The position numbers were made by a program, and so were the translations under genes. Under the pieces are notes generated by a model. That model made no database searches and was not told where the DNA came from. It saw only the letters and a program-made list of their open reading frames with translations. A DNA stretch of 64,000 nt from Rhabdochlamydiaceae bacterium (lineage in GTDB: Bacteria; Chlamydiota; Chlamydiia; Chlamydiales; Rhabdochlamydiaceae): assembly GCA_019752555.1 (NCBI GenBank), contig JAIELY010000010.1, positions 162,322-226,321 on the forward strand, read 5' to 3'. Shown piece after piece: positions 59,476 through 64,000 of this stretch. Position 1 is the stretch's first letter, and each line of letters begins with the position of its first letter.

Positions 59476-60397
59476 GGGCAATTTGTTTTAGGTGTGTGGG
59501 ATTAAGAGCAATGGGCTCATCCACTTTTAGATAGGGTTTAGAAAAATCTAAAGCAGTCGTCAAAAGGTCTTCTTTGAGAAATCGATAGGTATCTAAGCCT
59601 AAGGGCACATGTTCCATTCCAAGTGCCTGGCTTAATTTACAGATCTGCAAGATGCCAAGCCCGCTTTCAAATGCGCTGCTTAACACGCAAGAGAGCTTAA
59701 GTTTTTGAGCTAATGTGTGATAGTAGGCGCATTCTTGTTGATTTCCAATGAGAGTGGGTTTGACAATAAGCGCTTGGAGCATGGGGAATGTCGTTAGATC
59801 ACTGCTGCTTAGGCTAATGAGTGACTCATCAAGAGCAAAGGGATGTGTAAATTTAGAGAGTTTATCAAGTTCGTATGTGGGCTCTTCAATAAATTCAAAG
59901 GCATTTGGATCAAACTGAGAAAAAAATGCGCATGCCTGATCGAAAGACCATGCGCGATTTACATCAACGCGCACTTGAAATTGCGGGCTTAACAGGGAGA
60001 GTACTGCTCTAGCATCGCTAAATGAGAGGTGGGATACTTTGAGCTTAACTGTGCGATATCCTTGGGCATAGACGGACTCTGCTTTTTTTAGAATTTGTTT
60101 GGGATCTCCGGTTAAAAGGGCGCAGAGGGGAAGGGTCTTATTTATGGGAGAGATGCTTTGATGTGCCATTTCCAAGCCGAGCGCGACAGAGGGATATAAG
60201 ATGTTTTTTCTACCTTCTAACGCCTCAAGAACTTGCTGTTTTGCTTGGCTCAACGTTTCTTTGTTCCTCTCAGGAAGCGGTGAGATCTCACCCCATCCTG
60301 TAGTTCCGTCTGGATGCTTTATTTTTAGAATCATTCCTTTTCTTGTCTCAAAAGGGGGATAGCAAGGAAGGGAAAATTCATAAAGTGTCCAGCTCAT
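59468..60397 (-). CDS. menC: o-Succinylbenzoate synthase
   Basis: MenC dehydrates SHCHC to o-succinylbenzoate. It belongs to the enolase superfamily. From ATG 60397 (TAATG overlap with the menA stop) it has 309 residues; the longer in-frame start lies inside menA. The active site is complete: KLK at 118-120 (catalytic Lys), RVDVNRAW with Asp145, FIEEP with Glu171, ALDES with Asp190 as metal ligands, and IVKPTLIG with Lys213 as second catalytic base. Coupled to menA upstream and menE downstream by stop-start overlaps. Confidence 0.93.
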   Translation of the reverse strand: MSWTLYEFSLPCYPPFETRKGMILKIKHPDGTTGWGEISPLPERNKETLSQAKQQVLEALEGRKNILYPSVALGLEMAHQSISPINKTLPLCALLTGDPKQILKKAESVYAQGYRTVKLKVSHLSFSDARAVLSLLSPQFQVRVDVNRAWSFDQACAFFSQFDPNAFEFIEEPTYELDKLSKFTHPFALDESLISLSSSDLTTFPMLQALIVKPTLIGNQQECAYYHTLAQKLKLSCVLSSAFESGLGILQICKLSQALGMEHVPLGLDTYRFLKEDLLTTALDFSKPYLKVDEPIALNPTHLKQIAHG

Positions 60398-61266
60398 TAC
60401 AACATCCAACCGATGCAAAATAGCAGGGTATAGAGCCACATCAGTTGTCCTGTTTTTCCAAAGAGCAGATTGAGGGTTTGCGGCTCACAAGGTTTAAGGA
60501 TCGTTTGCAAAAGAGGCAGAGCTGGAAGTAAAATTAAGAGGCCAAGCAGAGAAAAAGGGTGGGTGGGATAAAAAGCGATTAGAGGAACCAATGCGCCTAA
60601 AATCACTGCGATGTATTCGATCTGACCAAATGTTTTTCCAAATCGGACGGCAAGCGTTTTTTTGTTCGCTTTTTTATCTTCGTTAATGTCGCGCACGTTA
60701 TTTAAAATGAGGATCGCTGTACACAGAGCCCCGGGTGCAATACCTGCTAAAAAGGCTTGTTTTGACCAGGTGAGCGTTTGCATGTAATAAGTGCCTGCTG
60801 TGGCAATCGGACCAAAAAAAGTAAAGGCAAATACTTCTCCAAGTCCTAGATAAGCTAAGGGAAATGGCCCTCCTGTATATAGGATTCCAAAGAGGATGGA
60901 AAAAGAAAGCAGGAGTGCAATGACAGAACCTCCTTTAAAGATCAGATAACATCCAGAGAGAAGCGCAATTAAAAAAGTGAGGATCATCGCCCGCTTCATC
61001 GCTTGCGGCGTCACAAGACCCGATTGGGTCATCCGCTGAGGCCCTTTGCGCTCGATTGTGTCGGCTCCTTTAATGAAATCAAAATAGTCATTTGCTAAGT
61101 TCGCTCCGATTTGAATTGCAAGCGCTGTAGCGAGGGTAAAAATAAACGAGGCGAGGTTAAAAACGCCGTCGCTGATTGCCAGTGTGCTGCCGATGAGAAC
61201 AGGACTAAAACTACTGATCCATGTTTTGGGACGCGCTGCTAAGGTCCATACTTTAACGCGGTTCAT
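60397..61266 (-). CDS. menA: 1,4-Dihydroxy-2-naphthoate polyprenyltransferase
   Basis: MenA attaches the isoprenoid tail to DHNA in the inner membrane, forming demethylmenaquinone. 289 residues with about eight membrane helices. The UbiA-family Asp-rich motifs are clear: GANLANDYFDFIKGAD (first, about 53-68) and NNVRDINEDKKANKKTL (second), which bind Mg-pyrophosphate. ARPKTWISSFSPVLIGS near the start is typical of MenA. It overlaps menC by one base and follows menB by 13 bp. Confidence 0.95.
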   Translation of the reverse strand: MNRVKVWTLAARPKTWISSFSPVLIGSTLAISDGVFNLASFIFTLATALAIQIGANLANDYFDFIKGADTIERKGPQRMTQSGLVTPQAMKRAMILTFLIALLSGCYLIFKGGSVIALLLSFSILFGILYTGGPFPLAYLGLGEVFAFTFFGPIATAGTYYMQTLTWSKQAFLAGIAPGALCTAILILNNVRDINEDKKANKKTLAVRFGKTFGQIEYIAVILGALVPLIAFYPTHPFSLLGLLILLPALPLLQTILKPCEPQTLNLLFGKTGQLMWLYTLLFCIGWML

Positions 61267-61279
61267 GAGACACCAATTT

Positions 61280-62119
61280 TTAAGGGCGTTTAGGAAATTT
61301 GGTGAAATCGGGCCGCCGTTTTTCTAAATAGGCACGGTGTCCTTCTTTTGCCTCTTCTGTCATGTAATAGAGGAGCGTTGCGTTGCCAGCTAGTTCTTGG
61401 ATTCCTGTTTGTCCATCGCAATCAGCATTAAATGCAGATTTTAAGCAGCGGATTGCAAGAGGAGAATGTTGAAGGATCTCATGACACCATTCTAAGGTTG
61501 TCTCTTCAAGCTTTTCGTAAGGAACGACGCAATTGACAAGACCCATTTCTAGCGCTTCTTCAGCATTATACTTGCGGCAGAGATACCAGATCTCGCGGGC
61601 TTTTTTCTGTCCGATGATGCGGGAGAGATAACTGGATCCAAACCCTCCATCAAAGGAACCTACTTTAGGACCTACCTGTCCAAAGATGGCATTGTCAGCT
61701 GCGATTGTGAGGTCGCAAACGACATGCAGCACATGTCCTCCGCCAATTGCATAGCCTGCGACCATCGCGATGACGGGCTTGGGACATCCGCGGATTTGTT
61801 TCTGGAAGTCAAGAACGTTAAGACGCATAACGCCCTCATCATCAGCATAGCCTGCATGGCCGCGGATCCGTTGATCGCCGCCAGAACAAAACGCTTCCTT
61901 CCCTTGTCCTGTTAGGATAATCACGCCGATCGATTCGTCGTCTCTTGCATCGTTGAGTGCATGCATCATTTCAGTCACAGTCTGTGGTCGAAATGCGTTG
62001 CGCACTTCAGGGCGATTGATGGTGATTTTAGAGACTCCTCGAAATTTATGATGGAGGATGTCGGTGTAATCCCCGCAAGAGGTCCATTCAACGCTTGCAC
62101 TAAGTTGTTCTGTTTGCAT
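61280..62119 (-). CDS. menB: 1,4-Dihydroxy-2-naphthoyl-CoA synthase
   Basis: MenB cyclises o-succinylbenzoyl-CoA, making the second aromatic ring. From ATG 62119 there are 279 residues, the usual size. Crotonase-fold motifs are visible: [16 protein letters not shown] (oxyanion hole), [20 protein letters not shown], and [20 protein letters not shown], which is specific to MenB. The C-terminal [17 protein letters not shown] is also typical of MenB. It overlaps the menDH gene by 20 bp. Confidence 0.96.
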   Translation of the reverse strand: MQTEQLSASVEWTSCGDYTDILHHKFRGVSKITINRPEVRNAFRPQTVTEMMHALNDARDDESIGVIILTGQGKEAFCSGGDQRIRGHAGYADDEGVMRLNVLDFQKQIRGCPKPVIAMVAGYAIGGGHVLHVVCDLTIAADNAIFGQVGPKVGSFDGGFGSSYLSRIIGQKKAREIWYLCRKYNAEEALEMGLVNCVVPYEKLEETTLEWCHEILQHSPLAIRCLKSAFNADCDGQTGIQELAGNATLLYYMTEEAKEGHRAYLEKRRPDFTKFPKRP

Positions 62120-64000
62120 AGTTGATTTCCATGTAGGATTTAATGATGTCGGCACATTCTTTTGGATTTTCAATGATCACGGCATGTCCTGCATGCCTTA
62201 CTTTTCTAATCGCGGTATGCGAGGTGAGCGTAGCATAGAGCTGTTCAAATTTCAAATCCTCTTCTCCATACACGCATAATGTGCTCTTTAGGATCTCTAT
62301 TTCAACTTTCGGTTGAGTGGCAAGGCTCAGTGTACGCATGACTTTTGCAAGCGCATGGGGATCTGCATCCATACGGCGCTGCAGCATTGTCTCATAGAGT
62401 TTAGGTTTGTTTTTTAAAGATGTAAAAAGCGGTTGTTCGTACCAGCGTTTTAGAAAATCAGCGAGGGGATTGCTCTCGAGAAGCTCTGCCCAGGCGTTGT
62501 CATTTTCGCGCCGCATCTGCCGCTCCTTTTCATCCGTTAATCCCGGATGTGCGGAGAAAATAATGACCTGAGCATAAACTGTTGCAAAGCGGGTTTTCAT
62601 TTGCCAGGCGATGCGTCCTCCTAATGAGTATCCGATGAGCGATGGCACATGAAGATCCCACGCTAAGAGCCATTTGTGGATGGATGCGCACACATCATCC
62701 GTAAAGGGTGTATGCGCATGGCCGGGAAGATCGAGCGACAAACAAAAATAATTACCGCTTAATCTATCGACAATCTCATCCCAATCTTCTTTAGCGCCTA
62801 AAAAACCATGCAAAAATACGAGTGCGGGATTACGCGGATCGCCTTTGGCTTTATAATTGAATTGGGAGAGAAACGCATGTTTTGTAATTTCTTGATGGAA
62901 GCGATAATTGCTCGAACGCTCAGAGGAGATTTCAATTAATGTTGTTTGAGGATTTGCATAAAAAGAATTGAGAGTTTTTTCCCAATTCTCCTTGGAATCG
63001 ACATGTTGATAGGGGAGTTGGAAGAGTTTTGCTGCATATTCAAAATTAAAGGAATGAGCTGTTGCGATGAATGTTTCAAAGAGATCTTTTTTTTCAGCAA
63101 TGGGCAGAAAAGAAAAAATCCCCCCTCCTTGATTATTGATGATGGCGATGAGGACAGGTGTTTTGCATGCGCTTAGCAGGGGAAGGGAATTAAGGTCGTG
63201 AAGTGTTGTGAGATCGCCTAGAAGTGCGATCATAGGTTTTTTTAACCCGGCAGCGATCCCTGCAACAGTTGCGATATTGCCATCGATTCCAGCTACTCCT
63301 CGATTGCCAAATATTGGGCCGATGGGTTGGTCGGGATAGAGAAATAGATCTGCATCGCGGATCGGCATGCTATTGCCAAGAAAAAGAGCGCAAGAAGAAG
63401 AGAGGCTCTTATTGAGTTCTCTTACGATACCAGGTTCTGTGAGATCTTTTTTTTCTTCAAAAATAACATTTAATTTTGATTCGATCTGTTCTGATTTTGT
63501 TTTCCAGGCACGCAGCCATTGTGAATCGGCATTTACTTGAACTTTAGCGATCATCTCCTGACAAAAGCGCGTTGGGCAGCACATGAAACGCCAAGTGGCT
63601 TGATGGTGCGGATCTTGTCTATCGGGATGGTCTGCTACTTGGATGTATTCTGTTAAGGAGTGTTCTTTCAGCCAATATTTGAGGACTTTTGAGACAATTC
63701 GATCCCCAAAATGTAAGACGATCTCAGGGGTAAGATCAGAGCTGATGCGTAATAAGGTTTCATAGTAGCGGATGATTGAGGGATGCGCTCCTGTTGTTCT
63801 TACTTGCGAGAGAATATCGGGAAGAACGGGCCATTTGAGTTTTTCTGCCAAATCGAGAAGCAGTGGAACATTTACACCATGGGATAGGGAGCCTACGATA
63901 ATGAGCCCCTGTTTGCATGCTGAGAGCTTTTCTGCAACAGCTTTTAGACTCGTTTGTGTGGGAGCTTTCTCTGTTTGGTCGATTTTCAAGAAAGCGACCT
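62100..64000 (-). CDS. menD-menH: MenD-MenH fusion protein, 5' end outside window
   Basis: The frame is open to the window edge, so the MenD N-terminal part is missing; about 633 residues are visible. The first two thirds are the middle and C-terminal domains of MenD (SEPHCHC synthase, ThDP-dependent): [36 protein letters not shown] and [14 protein letters not shown], the ThDP/Mg-binding motif. From about residue 390 of the visible part an alpha/beta-hydrolase domain follows: [14 protein letters not shown] (oxyanion), [11 protein letters not shown] (Ser nucleophile) and [11 protein letters not shown] (catalytic His). This is MenH (SHCHC synthase). The two consecutive enzymes are joined in one chain with no stop, as in plant PHYLLO proteins and some bacteria. 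First visible gene of the men operon. Confidence 0.92.
   Translation of the reverse strand, partial: VAFLKIDQTEKAPTQTSLKAVAEKLSACKQGLIIVGSLSHGVNVPLLLDLAEKLKWPVLPDILSQVRTTGAHPSIIRYYETLLRISSDLTPEIVLHFGDRIVSKVLKYWLKEHSLTEYIQVADHPDRQDPHHQATWRFMCCPTRFCQEMIAKVQVNADSQWLRAWKTKSEQIESKLNVIFEEKKDLTEPGIVRELNKSLSSSCALFLGNSMPIRDADLFLYPDQPIGPIFGNRGVAGIDGNIATVAGIAAGLKKPMIALLGDLTTLHDLNSLPLLSACKTPVLIAIINNQGGGIFSFLPIAEKKDLFETFIATAHSFNFEYAAKLFQLPYQHVDSKENWEKTLNSFYANPQTTLIEISSERSSNYRFHQEITKHAFLSQFNYKAKGDPRNPALVFLHGFLGAKEDWDEIVDRLSGNYFCLSLDLPGHAHTPFTDDVCASIHKWLLAWDLHVPSLIGYSLGGRIAWQMKTRFATVYAQVIIFSAHPGLTDEKERQMRRENDNAWAELLESNPLADFLKRWYEQPLFTSLKNKPKLYETMLQRRMDADPHALAKVMRTLSLATQPKVEIEILKSTLCVYGEEDLKFEQLYATLTSHTAIRKVRHAGHAVIIENPKECADIIKSYMEINYANRTT

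Noticed and set aside
1..64000. tRNA, rRNA, CRISPR array, insertion sequence or prophage
   Set aside because: Reading the gaps showed no cloverleaf with a GTTCRANNC arm, no regularly spaced repeats, no transposase or integrase, and no terminal inverted repeats flanking genes.

Overview
The window reads as chromosomal DNA of a Chlamydiae bacterium outside the Chlamydiaceae, most likely a Waddlia-like member of the Parachlamydiales. The evidence is gene content and gene neighbours: a short DnaA next to YidC, SSB next to leucyl aminopeptidase, dCTP deaminase, RuvB, a SpoIID-like protein, GlgX and a CesT/Slc1-type type III secretion chaperone. There is also a run of lipoprotein, CAAX-type protease, small coiled-coil membrane protein, two CBS/CorC proteins, cysteine desulfurase and PP2C phosphatase that I recall from Chlamydia in similar order. 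The genus assignment is inference; no rRNA, tRNA or marker was available to confirm it. No insertion sequence, phage, CRISPR array or tRNA gene was recognised.

Layout. 1-6.2 kb: the end of an outer-membrane protein, a leucine-rich-repeat protein, acpS, a YacL-like PIN-TRAM membrane protein, a small membrane protein, an unknown Ser-rich-start protein, an ATP-grasp protein and rlmH. 6.2-13.3 kb: lgt, a large unknown helical protein, ssb-pepA-rluA and a POT peptide transporter. 13.4-16.4 kb: two tandem paralogues with Ser/Pro-rich middles. 16.6-20.2 kb: an LPS heptosyltransferase, a CpdA-like phosphodiesterase, a frameshifted small gene and a BioD-like/DRTGG protein. 20.2-30.2 kb: two giant (about 1,310 and 1,370 residue) distantly related helical proteins flanking mazG and a Stealth-family sugar-phosphotransferase with a signal peptide. 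30.5-34.7 kb: an outer-membrane protein, the 4.5S (SRP) RNA, spoIID, ruvB and dcd. 34.9-42.5 kb: the Chlamydia-like CBS/CorC block, into which a secreted serpin is inserted. 42.6-54.3 kb: glgX, slc1, a C-type-lectin/FGE-like protein, dnaA, yidC and a TPR protein. 54.4-58.2 kb: a hotdog thioesterase and several unknown proteins. 58.2-64 kb: menaquinone genes reading right to left as menD-menH (one fused gene, cut by the window end), menB, menA, menC, menE.

How the parts fit. The men cluster plus the hotdog thioesterase 3.4 kb away could take isochorismate nearly to menaquinone by the classical o-succinylbenzoate route; Chlamydiaceae are thought to use the futalosine route instead. The host-facing layer consists of the T3SS chaperone, the Ser-rich-start proteins without signal peptides, the LRR protein, the serpin, the Stealth protein and the lectin-fold protein. 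The giant pair and the tandem pair are the best candidates for undescribed, lineage-specific families. RNA and regulatory structure includes the SRP RNA, several strong terminators, two perfect palindromes (26 and 30 bp) and a long hairpin in the leader of the chaperone gene.
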